A DNA stretch of 49,224 bases from a virus (IMGVR_UViG_3300033146_004398:1-49224); one strand, 5' to 3'. Shown: positions 32,739-41,289, numbered from the stretch's first letter. The notes: generated by a model from the sequence alone, not told the origin. Translations and numbers: made by a program.

Positions 32739-32972
32739 ATGCAAAGATTAACTATACATTTAACTAACGCACCTTTTGTAACTAGAGAGCGTAAACAATT
32801 AATGGGAAAAGATAATATACCATATTGGAAACCAAAAAAACAAAAGTGTATAGTAAACACTTTATCATATACTGTTAAAACTAAAAATGAGGCATTGGCA
32901 ATTGTATCATCAATAGGATCTACATATGGTGCTCCTAAAGTTAGTAAGTGGTATCTTAGTAATATAAAATAA
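32739..32972 (+). CDS. Small basic protein of unknown function
   Basis: 77 residues, basic and beta-rich, beginning MQRLTIHLTNAPFVTRERKQ, ending in a region KVSKWYLSN. No family recognised. The start follows a run of ATATA repeats; the stop shares a base with the topoisomerase medium-subunit start (TAATG). Confidence 0.5.
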   Translation: MQRLTIHLTNAPFVTRERKQLMGKDNIPYWKPKKQKCIVNTLSYTVKTKNEALAIVSSIGSTYGAPKVSKWYLSNIK

Positions 32973-34321
32973 TGGAAAAATCAATAACACAGTATTTAGA
33001 TGAAGAGTATAGTAATTACGCTAAATACGTAATTGAAAATAGAGCAATACCATCTATTATAGATGGATTTAAGCCAACTCAACGTAAAATAATTCATATT
33101 GCATCTAAAGTATGGAAATCTAAATCTGATAAACCTTTAAAAATATTTCAATTAGGTGGTAAGGTTGCTTCTGATGCAAACTATCACCACGGTGATGCAA
33201 GTTTATCTTCTGCTATCATAGGTATGGCACAATCCTTTAAAAATTCAATGCCACTTTTAGATGAAATAGGTCAATTTGGATCTTTAAGAGCACCGGATTC
33301 TGGTGCACCAAGATACATATCTACTAAGTTAAATGAAAATTTTAAATTATTATATAAAGATTTTGAATTATTAGAAAAACGATATGAAGAAGGAATAGAA
33401 ATAGAACCCTTTTATTTTTTACCCATAATACCCACTGTTTTATTAAATGGTGGTTCGGGGATAGCAGTTGGTTTTGCAACAAATATACTAAATAGAAATC
33501 CAATAGATTTAATAAATGCATGTATAAAAGAATTGGAAAATAAAAGATTTAATGAACCAAAACCATGGTACAAAGAGTTCACAGGAAGCTGCGAGAGGGA
33601 CTTGGAAAGTACTTCAACTTGGATATTAAAAGGATGCTTAGAGGTTAAGAATACATCAACTGTGGGTATCACAGAACTCCCTCCATCTATAACATATGAA
33701 AAATACGATAAATATTTAATAGAAAGAGAAGAAAATAAAAGAATTGCTGGATATGATGATAATTCTAAGTCAAATATAGATTATACTATAAAATTTAAAA
33801 GAGCTGATTTGGAAAAATTAATAGAATCAGATAGATTAACTAAATTTTTAAAATTAGAAGAGAGGCAAACTGAAAATTTAACAGTTTTAGATGAAAATGG
33901 AAAACTAAAAATATTCAATAATATTAATGATATAATAAAATACTTTGTTAGTTTTAGATTAAAGTATTATGATAAACGAAAAGAATATTTAATAAAAACT
34001 TTAGAAAATCAATTAGTTATCCTTTCAAATAGGGCTGCATTCATTAAAGCCATTGTTGATGGAAAACTAAAAATAAATAATGTTCCTAAAAAACAAGTTA
34101 TATTATGGTTAGAAACAAGTAACTTTGATGAAATGGATGAATCATATTCATATCTACTATCCATGGCAATTCATACTCTTACTAAAGAAAAGTATGAAGA
34201 ACTATTATCACAGAGGCATGATAAAGAAGTTGAACTAGAAAAAATTAAAGCTAGTCTTCCAATAGACACATATAAGGAAGATCTACAAGAATTAAAAAAA
34301 GTATTACGTAAATCATATTAA
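32972..34321 (+). CDS. 52: DNA topoisomerase II medium subunit, gp52-like
   Basis: DNA-cleaving subunit of the phage type II topoisomerase. Catalytic Y115 follows R114 in SGAPRYIST, almost the same position as in T4 gp52 (Y116). The winged-helix region holds DGFKPTQRKI and YHHGDASLSSAI, and GIAVGFATNI marks the tower. 449 residues, against 441 in T4. A long coiled segment precedes the C-terminus. It pairs with the large subunit at 30122. Confidence 0.94.
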   Translation: MEKSITQYLDEEYSNYAKYVIENRAIPSIIDGFKPTQRKIIHIASKVWKSKSDKPLKIFQLGGKVASDANYHHGDASLSSAIIGMAQSFKNSMPLLDEIGQFGSLRAPDSGAPRYISTKLNENFKLLYKDFELLEKRYEEGIEIEPFYFLPIIPTVLLNGGSGIAVGFATNILNRNPIDLINACIKELENKRFNEPKPWYKEFTGSCERDLESTSTWILKGCLEVKNTSTVGITELPPSITYEKYDKYLIEREENKRIAGYDDNSKSNIDYTIKFKRADLEKLIESDRLTKFLKLEERQTENLTVLDENGKLKIFNNINDIIKYFVSFRLKYYDKRKEYLIKTLENQLVILSNRAAFIKAIVDGKLKINNVPKKQVILWLETSNFDEMDESYSYLLSMAIHTLTKEKYEELLSQRHDKEVELEKIKASLPIDTYKEDLQELKKVLRKSY

Positions 34322-34333
34322 AAATTAAATAAA

Positions 34334-34606
34334 ATGAAAAAAATAATTACAATATTGCTTATTTTCATAGGATATATTTCTTATGGACAAAATATAACAC
34401 ATAATTCTATTTCAGTTGTATCATATGAAAAAGATACTCTCTATTTAGTAAATGAAGAGATTGGATATACAATAGAAGAGGTTTGGAATGAATTTTACCA
34501 ATATTCAAAACCCATAATTATAATGAAACCTGAAAATTGGATAGTCATAGAAAATATAAGAAGAAAAAGCAGTCCAGTTGTTTCTAGAAACCAAAACAAA
34601 GATTAA
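34334..34606 (+). CDS. Small secreted protein with flavobacterial-type signal peptide
   Basis: 90 residues. The N-terminus (two Lys, hydrophobic TILLIFIGYI, then SYGQN) is a signal peptide with the S-x-x-Q end very common in Flavobacteriia, predicted to be cut before or near Gln19. The mature part of about 70 residues is beta-rich at first (SVVSYEKDTLYLVN), with no cysteines and a disordered basic tail. It would act in the periplasm or outside the cell, for instance in lysis or superinfection exclusion; nothing in the sequence decides this. It ends the topoisomerase-sigma operon. Confidence 0.55.
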   Translation: MKKIITILLIFIGYISYGQNITHNSISVVSYEKDTLYLVNEEIGYTIEEVWNEFYQYSKPIIIMKPENWIVIENIRRKSSPVVSRNQNKD

Positions 34607-34622
34607 TAATTATATTAATTTA

Positions 34623-35738
34623 CTATTTCTTACCTAATACATATAACATTTTTGCGTGTTCATACAGGGCTAAACAAAATGAATCATATGAATAGTATGG
34701 TAAATTATATTCATGTGCAGTCTTCTTTACAATATTAGATATTTTATTATAATGTACATGACATATGTTTGGAAATAAGTGGTGCTCAACTTGATAATTT
34801 AATCCACCAACATACCAAGAAAATAATTTTGAGTTTGGAGCAAAATTAGTTGTATTCATTAATTGATTTTCTGACCAGCTTAGTTTAATATCGCCGTGTT
34901 CATTTGTTGTTTCAAATGAAGAAGTTGGCATCACATGTGCCAATTGAAAAATTAAAGATAAAGTTATTCCTGAAATAAAATGCATTAATAAAAAACATAA
35001 TATTGTTTGCCACCACAATAAGCATGAAAAAAATAATGGCAAACCTAACGTGAATATAAAGTATAATGTTTTAGTTATAATTAGTGTACGCAAAAGATTA
35101 TCACTAGTAGTTTCTTGAGTTCTTATTAAATTTTTTTTCTTATATCTTTTCCATTGAGAATAATCCTTTGTTGTAGCCCACACCATTGTCATCATTCCAT
35201 ATAAAAACCAAACGTATATAAATTGAAATCTATGCCACTTTAATAACTTTTGTTTTGGTGACATTCTTATTAATGACTCTTTATTAATATCTTCATCCAT
35301 ATCCGCTATGTTTGTATAAGTATGATGCAATAAATTATGTTGAATTTTCCAGTTAACATCATTGCCCCCTATTAGCCAGATTAATTTACCTAATAATGAA
35401 TTTACTATCTTATTTTTTGAATATGATCCATGATTTGCATCATGCATAATGGATAGTCCAATTCCTGACATTCCAAATCCCATTAATATCCACATCAATA
35501 TTGTTAATCCGGACGATTCTATATTGGAAATAATTATTGTGAATGGTATTAAATAGAGCAAAAGCATGAATATAGTTTTAAATACCATATTTGAATTTGC
35601 ATACTTTGATATTTTCTTTTCTTTAAAATAGGCATTAACTCGTTTTATAAGATCTTTATAAAACATATTTTTCCTATCTTTTTTAAATTTTACTATACGA
35701 TAGGAATCTGACATAGTTATAAATAATTTATTATTCAA
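34623..35738 (-). CDS. Membrane fatty acid desaturase
   Basis: 371-residue integral membrane di-iron desaturase, introducing a double bond into lipid acyl chains. The three histidine boxes are intact: H99-x3-H103 (HDANH), H134-x3-H138-H139 (HNLLHH) and Q316-x2-H319-H320 (QVEHH). Four or so hydrophobic segments lie around residues 53-97, 118-126, 217-242 and 246-270. The QxxHH third box is that of front-end / linoleoyl-CoA-type enzymes; no cytochrome b5 domain is fused. On the late strand, as the last gene after the MoxR/VWA module. Probably a host-derived metabolic gene changing membrane fluidity during infection. Confidence 0.88.
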   Translation of the reverse strand: MNNKLFITMSDSYRIVKFKKDRKNMFYKDLIKRVNAYFKEKKISKYANSNMVFKTIFMLLLYLIPFTIIISNIESSGLTILMWILMGFGMSGIGLSIMHDANHGSYSKNKIVNSLLGKLIWLIGGNDVNWKIQHNLLHHTYTNIADMDEDINKESLIRMSPKQKLLKWHRFQFIYVWFLYGMMTMVWATTKDYSQWKRYKKKNLIRTQETTSDNLLRTLIITKTLYFIFTLGLPLFFSCLLWWQTILCFLLMHFISGITLSLIFQLAHVMPTSSFETTNEHGDIKLSWSENQLMNTTNFAPNSKLFSWYVGGLNYQVEHHLFPNICHVHYNKISNIVKKTAHEYNLPYYSYDSFCLALYEHAKMLYVLGKK

Positions 35739-35749
35739 CTAAAACTTAA

Positions 35750-36154
35750 TTAGTCGTCGTCTACGCCCCAATCGTCGTCATCTCCAAATAATATATCATC
35801 CTCTATTTCACCACCGTCGTCTTCTATTCCAAGTTTTTGTCTTTCTTCTGAATCTAACTCCTCTGCATATTCTTGACCAGACTCTTGTCTTTCTAAAGTT
35901 TCTACACATTCATCATACCATGGTTCTAAAGCTTCAACAATAGCTTTAATAGAGTCACCATCGGTTATAACCTCTTTTATTTTTGAAATATTATCACTTT
36001 GATGTATCCAATCCTTTAATTCATTAGTTGCTGCTACGGGGTTCTTCATGGAGCCCAGTGTTTCTGCAACTTTATCCTTTAAAGCATTAATTATTTCTGC
36101 ATTACCTGCATGTTCTAGAATTAATTTAAATTTATTATAATCTTTTATCCACAT
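35750..36154 (-). CDS. Acidic protein with capsid-targeting-like leader
   Basis: 134 residues. The leader MWIKDYNKFKLILEHAG has the shared aromatic pattern and an ILE site (cut after E14). The middle is helical; the tail, from about residue 95, is extremely acidic (runs of D and E ending DDDDWGVDDD). It lies 10 bases downstream of the AAA+ ATPase gene and is probably the last packaged member of the module. Highly acidic tails occur on DNA mimics and on scaffold-interacting proteins; I cannot choose between these. Confidence 0.5.
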   Translation of the reverse strand: MWIKDYNKFKLILEHAGNAEIINALKDKVAETLGSMKNPVAATNELKDWIHQSDNISKIKEVITDGDSIKAIVEALEPWYDECVETLERQESGQEYAEELDSEERQKLGIEDDGGEIEDDILFGDDDDWGVDDD

Positions 36155-36164
36155 TATTATTATA

Positions 36165-38309
36165 TTATTTTTTTCTTTGTTTTATTGAATCAAAAAAGTT
36201 TTTAAACGAGGCTGGCCATTTATCTTCAAGCTTTTTAATCATTTTATGATACGCATTTATAAATAGTTCTTTCTTCTCTTTATATTCTTCTTTATCGTTT
36301 GAATTATTTATCTTATTATCAAGTGCTTTTTCTATTCTATTGTACATTGGGAACCCAGTTTTTATAAAATTAGTTATTGCTTGTGTTTCATCATTCATAT
36401 TTTTTAAAAAATTAAGATAATTAAAAAACTCTGGAATACCATATTGACCTCTCTTAGATGATGCATATCCTGAAATAGCTGATAGAAATGCAAATCCCTC
36501 TTCGCTTATTCTACTTCCTTTTCTAGTTGAATCTGATAATCCTTTTTCTCCAAGCTGCTTAATTATTTTATCTCTGTCTGCTTTTTCTAATTTTTTCCAA
36601 TCAAATACCTTTTTAACTAAACTTAAATCCACCTTACTTTTTAAGTTTAGAAATTTCATAAATGCGTTACCTGCAACGTCTCCTAAATCACCATTAACCG
36701 TTTTACTTACCCAATCAGGTAAAGCTTTATATAAATCTACCAATGATTTATATTTAGTATTAGTTCTATGATCTCCTTTATACATTGCAGTAGATAGTGC
36801 TATTCCTAAATCTGACCATACTCGCGGTGCCGGCTGTACTCCTTGTCCAGCGGTGTCTACTTCTCCTTCTTTTTTTCTATAAAAATATTGATATTCTCCT
36901 CTTAAATCTTCTTTACCAGATGCACTATCAATTATATTTTTTAAACCCTCATTATCATATTCGTTCATTTCTAAGAAATCTATTATTTCTTGTGGTATTT
37001 TCCATTTCTTAGTATTTGTATCATCTTCATCTTCATTATCCCATACTCTACCTTCTGCTCTAGCGTAATCCGATATCCAAGTTGGTAATGAAGGAACCAA
37101 ATTAAATACTCTAAATCTACCGGTTGATGCAACAGCTGCATCCATTTCAGTTATTGCATTAGATGTAGTAACATCTTTATCTCTATTACATGCCGCCACT
37201 ATATGCCAATTTTGAGGTAATCTATATGTTCCAATTGTTCTTAAACTTATAAAGCTTAAACATGATCCTAATACAGATTGATTTGCTCTATTTATTTCAT
37301 CTAAAAATATAATTCCACCTATTTCATTGGGTTGTTCTTCTCCTACAACTCCTTTTTTACTAAATTGATCTGTATATTCAGTTTTACCGGTTTTTATATT
37401 TTCCCTTGGAAAAATTGCTGGTGGTGCAAATGTAGTTTTATCATCTTTGATATGCGGAAGTCCTAAAAAGTCAACATTTTCCATATTAGCAAGAGGAATT
37501 GATATAACTGGAATATTCAATCTTCTACCCGCTTGTAATACAACTTCTGTTTTTCCTATACCGGGTGCACCCCATATTAATGGTGCTTTATATATTCCAC
37601 CTTTGGATTGTCCATCTATTATACTAACTATTTGATCTACTAATCCTTCTATACCAATATTTTCACATGAAACATCTACGTCTGATCTTAAATAACCTCC
37701 AGTAGAACCCCTAGTATCATTACTTTCAAATGTTTTTATATACTTTAAACTTTCTTCTATATCAATATCTGTTGTTAAATCAATTTCATCAGAAACTGGA
37801 TCTTCAGTACCACGTTTAGTATAAAAATCATATGGAGATTTTCCTTCTATATCTGAGTGTTTAAAATCATCTAATTCTATATCTAAACCCTTTGGCATTT
37901 CTACTTTTCTAGGAATTGTTATTTTCCACGCCTTTCCATTTCCCATTAAATTTTTACCAGCGGATTGACCCTTTATCGTATTCCAATACCATGCATTTGT
38001 TCCTGAATAGTATCCACCTTCTTCTAGTTTAAGTTCACCCGAATTTGGATCAGATACTATTTCTTTACCTAAGTTATCGCTTACACCTTTTCCTTTTCCA
38101 AGTAAGCTATTAAATATACTTTTTAATTTATTTCCAGATTCTTTAACGGTTTTTACTAAAGAAGCATACCACCCAAGTGCATCCTTAGATTTTTCTGGTA
38201 TTTTTTTATCTTTTGCTTGTATAGACTTTCCAAATTCATCTCCTAAGTCTCTTGATGCTGAATCCTGTTTCCAATCTTCAAATATTTCTACGTATTTGCT
38301 CATAATCAT
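36165..38309 (-). CDS. MoxR-type AAA+ ATPase, putatively head-packaged
   Basis: 714 residues. AAA+ core with Walker A GAPGIGKT (247-254), Walker B IIFLDE (333-338), sensor-1 region AACNRD (373-377) and an arginine-finger area near STGRFRV; this order is that of MoxR-type ATPases, which work with VWA-domain partners to remodel proteins or insert metal. About 210 residues precede the core, and a long helical C-terminal region follows it. The leader, MSKYVEIFEDW from the second Met (38303), holds an IFE site. The second Met gives an 18-base gap to a late box, so I prefer it as the true start. The VWA and metallopeptidase partners are directly upstream. Confidence 0.75.
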   Translation of the reverse strand: MIMSKYVEIFEDWKQDSASRDLGDEFGKSIQAKDKKIPEKSKDALGWYASLVKTVKESGNKLKSIFNSLLGKGKGVSDNLGKEIVSDPNSGELKLEEGGYYSGTNAWYWNTIKGQSAGKNLMGNGKAWKITIPRKVEMPKGLDIELDDFKHSDIEGKSPYDFYTKRGTEDPVSDEIDLTTDIDIEESLKYIKTFESNDTRGSTGGYLRSDVDVSCENIGIEGLVDQIVSIIDGQSKGGIYKAPLIWGAPGIGKTEVVLQAGRRLNIPVISIPLANMENVDFLGLPHIKDDKTTFAPPAIFPRENIKTGKTEYTDQFSKKGVVGEEQPNEIGGIIFLDEINRANQSVLGSCLSFISLRTIGTYRLPQNWHIVAACNRDKDVTTSNAITEMDAAVASTGRFRVFNLVPSLPTWISDYARAEGRVWDNEDEDDTNTKKWKIPQEIIDFLEMNEYDNEGLKNIIDSASGKEDLRGEYQYFYRKKEGEVDTAGQGVQPAPRVWSDLGIALSTAMYKGDHRTNTKYKSLVDLYKALPDWVSKTVNGDLGDVAGNAFMKFLNLKSKVDLSLVKKVFDWKKLEKADRDKIIKQLGEKGLSDSTRKGSRISEEGFAFLSAISGYASSKRGQYGIPEFFNYLNFLKNMNDETQAITNFIKTGFPMYNRIEKALDNKINNSNDKEEYKEKKELFINAYHKMIKKLEDKWPASFKNFFDSIKQRKK

Positions 38310-38320
38310 ATTATATACAT

Positions 38321-38328
38321 TATTTATT
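38321..38328 (-). promoter_or_regulatory. Late promoter-like box AATAAATA before the MoxR-type gene
   Basis: TATTTATT on the + strand, AATAAATA on the - strand, 18 bases before the second Met of the ATPase. It overlaps the last codons of the VWA gene, so could be coincidental. Confidence 0.35.
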
Positions 38329-39418
38329 TCTTAATATCTTTCATAAACTTATTAAAGTTTAATGGAATAACTTTTCCAAATGGTATATTATTTGGTCCAC
38401 CGTTACCATCTACGGTTCCAAAAACAGTTGGACTATCGTAGTGTTTTTCAGGATAATCACCATATAACCATGCCCATAGGAAATTTTTACCCCTATTTGC
38501 GTATTTTGTTGAAGTTGGCATTCCATTCCATAATCCATCGCTAAAGAATATTACTAAAGATGGATTGAGATTATATTTTTCTAAACCTTCGAAGAACGTA
38601 TCTATATTATTCCAACCTGAACGTATATCCCCTATCTTAAAGTCGCTTTTTCCACCTTTTACTTCTATTAATCTATATGCTTCATGATCCCATAGCATTA
38701 TATTATAATCTTTTATATTATTTTCATTCATAATATTTGATATTTCACTAGCAATTAGCATTATCTCGTCTGGACTCATAGATCCACTTGTATCATATAC
38801 TATTAGCATATCTGATATTGCATCTTTCTGTTTTCTTCGTCCAGGTATCCCTCTAAAATCTCCTCCTCTTCCTGCGAATCTTCTATTTGGATAAACTTGA
38901 TTTGTTTTCTTAGATACTGAATTAATATACCTACGTAGTATTCTTTTCCAATTTACTAATGATTTTGATCTTTCTATCATTACTTCTCCAGATCCACTTC
39001 CACCCTTGAACATATCTTTCATTGTTCCTTGTTTTTCTTCTTCTCTTCGTCTTCTTTTTTCAATATTTTCACTTTGTTTTTGTGAAATATCACTTTTAGA
39101 TGGTTGTGTGGCTTCTCCGTCTTTGTAATCTCCTTCATTTCCTTCAGTACTACCTTCTTTTTCTAAATTACTGCTAGTTTCTCCTTTATTCCAATCTTTT
39201 TCATTTTCTATTAGTTTTCCTATTGCCTCTGCTAAAGCTGCATCTGCTTCCGATAATTCTTGGGGTTCTCCAGCGTCCATTTCACCCGGAGGAGCTATAT
39301 TTATAGCTGGATTACCATTCGCATCCCTTGTAATTGGTCCACCGTCTCCACCGCTTCCTCCACCTCCTTGTGATGGTTCATATACTATTTTTACTGCATT
39401 TTCTTTAGATATCTTCAT
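38324..39418 (-). CDS. VWA-domain protein (C-terminal half of a DUF2201-like system)
   Basis: 364 residues. The C-terminal half is a von Willebrand A domain with a full MIDAS: D209-T-S-G-S213 (YDTSGSM), a later Asp in LWDHEAY, and FFSDGLW. The N-terminal 150 residues are low-complexity, Gly- then Glu/Lys-rich (e.g. EKRRRREEEK). In bacteria, DUF2201-type proteins join a metallopeptidase-like domain and a VWA domain in one chain beside a MoxR ATPase; here the two halves are separate adjacent genes (this one and 39423-40214), four bases apart. The N-terminus MKISKENAVKIVYEPS has VYE but not the [I/L]xE pattern, so packaging is less clear for this member. Confidence 0.75.
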   Translation of the reverse strand: MKISKENAVKIVYEPSQGGGGSGGDGGPITRDANGNPAINIAPPGEMDAGEPQELSEADAALAEAIGKLIENEKDWNKGETSSNLEKEGSTEGNEGDYKDGEATQPSKSDISQKQSENIEKRRRREEEKQGTMKDMFKGGSGSGEVMIERSKSLVNWKRILRRYINSVSKKTNQVYPNRRFAGRGGDFRGIPGRRKQKDAISDMLIVYDTSGSMSPDEIMLIASEISNIMNENNIKDYNIMLWDHEAYRLIEVKGGKSDFKIGDIRSGWNNIDTFFEGLEKYNLNPSLVIFFSDGLWNGMPTSTKYANRGKNFLWAWLYGDYPEKHYDSPTVFGTVDGNGGPNNIPFGKVIPLNFNKFMKDIKK

Positions 39419-39422
39419 ATTA

Positions 39423-40214
39423 TTAAGATTTTAATATTTCTTTTGCTCTTTCTAATGAAATTTCTTCCACTTCAAAATCTTCATTTTCATCAATTCCATT
39501 AACTATTCCCCATGTTTTATTTTCTTTATCAAATATAACATCTCCAATTTCTATTTCATGATTACCTTCTCCATCTCCTCCATCGTCATCTTCGGGTTCC
39601 TGTGGATTATTTTTAATTATATCAACTAGTTTCATAAAGATTGCTTCTGCTGTGTACCCGTCCCATTCTTCTTTCTTAAAAATATATCCATCAGCCGCTG
39701 CTATAGGTTTATCGAAAAATAAACCATCTTTTAATGGTACTACATCTTTCATATTTGCTATATGTGGATTTATTTCTAAATCCGTAGCAATATTCCATAA
39801 AGTTTGATGTAATCTTGGGTTTATTCCTTCTATAGTTCCTGGGTGCCTAATAAAATGCTCCCATTGATTGTGCATTATTTCATGTAGTATAACAAATGTA
39901 AATTCATCCTGTGATATTCTTTCTCCAAAAAATGGATTTATAAACAAGTGTACACCGTCTGTTGCCATTGTATTTATTGGATTTCCGCCAATATTGGTAA
40001 CCATTCTAACTTCTAAATCAGATAGGAGTGCATCTGGATGATAAAAATGTCTACTTGGGTTTCTTAACCAGAATCTAGTATAATTAAATTTTTCTATAGT
40101 ATTATCGGTAGCTCTTTTAAGAGCATTATCTAACTCTTCAAATAGTTTAATATGATGAGAACTTTTTGAAATATTTCTATTCCAATTTACATAATTTTTA
40201 ATATAAATGGCCAT
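39423..40214 (-). CDS. Putative metallopeptidase (N-terminal half of a DUF2201-like system)
   Basis: 263 residues. H111-E112-I-M-H115 (ILHEIMHNQWEH) and NIATDLEIN (D145) form the zinc site seen in the putative metallopeptidase domain of DUF2201 proteins. MATDGVHLFINP upstream is also typical. The N-terminus MAIYIKNYVNWNRN shares the aromatic leader of packaged proteins, with an LFE site further in (IKLFEEL, E26). The C-terminal 60 residues contain a very acidic Gly/Asp stretch and a small beta domain (GDVIFDKENKTWGIVNG). It is the first gene of the three-gene module with VWA and MoxR-type partners. Confidence 0.72.
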   Translation of the reverse strand: MAIYIKNYVNWNRNISKSSHHIKLFEELDNALKRATDNTIEKFNYTRFWLRNPSRHFYHPDALLSDLEVRMVTNIGGNPINTMATDGVHLFINPFFGERISQDEFTFVILHEIMHNQWEHFIRHPGTIEGINPRLHQTLWNIATDLEINPHIANMKDVVPLKDGLFFDKPIAAADGYIFKKEEWDGYTAEAIFMKLVDIIKNNPQEPEDDDGGDGEGNHEIEIGDVIFDKENKTWGIVNGIDENEDFEVEEISLERAKEILKS

Positions 40215-40254
40215 ATAGTTTTATATATTCACTATTTAATAGTATAATATTGCT

Positions 40255-40533
40255 ATGGAAAAAATAATAGAAACTCTATCCTTAAAAAATAAAAGAACCC
40301 TTTGTTTAGATCTCGGTGATACATATATTACTATAGAAAATAGAGGAACTTTTAATGGAAAAAGACAATTTTCATGGTCAGCACTAGCGCCCACTGAGGG
40401 AATGGAATGTTTTTACGATAGTACATTAATAGGAGAAACTGGATTAAAAACAAGAATAGAACTATTAAGTGGTGGAAAAATATCAGATATGCAAAAACAT
40501 GCAATAGACTTATTTCTTGCTAGCCGCTCTTAG
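40255..40533 (+). CDS. Small protein of unknown function, opposite the late block
   Basis: 92 residues with strands such as TLCLDLGDTYITIENRGTF and a C-terminal helix. No family recognised. It lies alone on the + strand between two - strand genes; its 3' end overlaps the 3' end of the zincin gene at 40510 by 24 bases. GTATAATA at 40242-40249 sits five bases before the ATG, as the downstream half of the ECF-like element does at 24822, but no AAACC is found 15 bases further up. Confidence 0.5.
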   Translation: MEKIIETLSLKNKRTLCLDLGDTYITIENRGTFNGKRQFSWSALAPTEGMECFYDSTLIGETGLKTRIELLSGGKISDMQKHAIDLFLASRS

Positions 40534-41289
40534 TATATTTTTTTCTTTTTCAGTTAAATCAGACCAACTTCCAGCAGAAAGTTTATCTAAAATTTTATCT
40601 ATTATAGATTGATTATTAAAGGTAGGTGCTTTATTAATAGTTGTAGTTCCCCTGGCAGTTGGTGTGTTATATTGCCTATATGTAATAGGTTTTGGCTTAA
40701 TTTTAAGCTTATTATACATATATTCATTTACTTCTTTAACAGACGTCATTCCTTTTTTCTTAACCTCTTCTCTAAGACCTTCTAAATGACTTTTAAAGTA
40801 TGATTTATCAAATTTACTATAAAATGGTAATATTTCAGTTTTATTTTTTATATCATGACTTTTTAGTAGATTATTTGCTTTTAAAACTGCCAATCTATCT
40901 GCAACTAATTCTATATTCATTAATAAATTAACAGCTTCATCTATATCTATATTAGAATTATATGCATCCCACACAACGTCTTTTCCATACTTAGAATATT
41001 GATATTGATGAACTATTTCATGTAATATAGTATATAATGTTTTACCCAGATCACCACTCAGTATTGATTTATTTATTATACATTCATCTGTTTTAGATAT
41101 ACCCATTGCACCATATATTGTATCAAACTTAATCGCAGGACACCCTGAAGCAACTATATAATCTGATAATTCTTGAAACATATCGTCATTTCCTGGATAT
41201 GCCTCTTGAAGTGCCATTATAAAGTATGATAATCCATTTGTATTATTAGATGCTTCAAATAGTCTTGAATTTAATATAAAGTTTTTCAT
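40510..41289 (-). CDS. HExxH zincin-like metalloprotease with capsid-targeting-like leader
   Basis: 259 residues. H90-E91-I-V-H94 (ILHEIVHQYQY) followed by E127 in NIELVADRLA fits a gluzincin/minigluzincin zinc site (HExxH ... ExxAD). The leader MKNFILNSRLFEAS has an LFE site with Ala after it, the best match here to a T4 gp21 cut (after E12). The C-terminal third is Lys-rich with a Thr/Gly linker and a last helical segment. It is a separate gene from the DUF2201-like peptidase and not obviously related to it in sequence. I infer a protease delivered with the head contents; the substrate is unknown. Confidence 0.62.
   Translation of the reverse strand: MKNFILNSRLFEASNNTNGLSYFIMALQEAYPGNDDMFQELSDYIVASGCPAIKFDTIYGAMGISKTDECIINKSILSGDLGKTLYTILHEIVHQYQYSKYGKDVVWDAYNSNIDIDEAVNLLMNIELVADRLAVLKANNLLKSHDIKNKTEILPFYSKFDKSYFKSHLEGLREEVKKKGMTSVKEVNEYMYNKLKIKPKPITYRQYNTPTARGTTTINKAPTFNNQSIIDKILDKLSAGSWSDLTEKEKNILRAASKK

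Noticed and set aside
35709-35724. Late box near the desaturase start (ATAAATAA on the + strand)
   Set aside because: The TATAAATA-like word faces away from the desaturase gene; in such AT-rich sequence a wrongly oriented copy has no value as evidence.
38324-39418. VWA protein as a member of the leader-bearing packaged set
   Set aside because: Its N-terminus has VYE followed by Pro and lacks the aromatic leader, so I left it out of the set although its partners belong to it.
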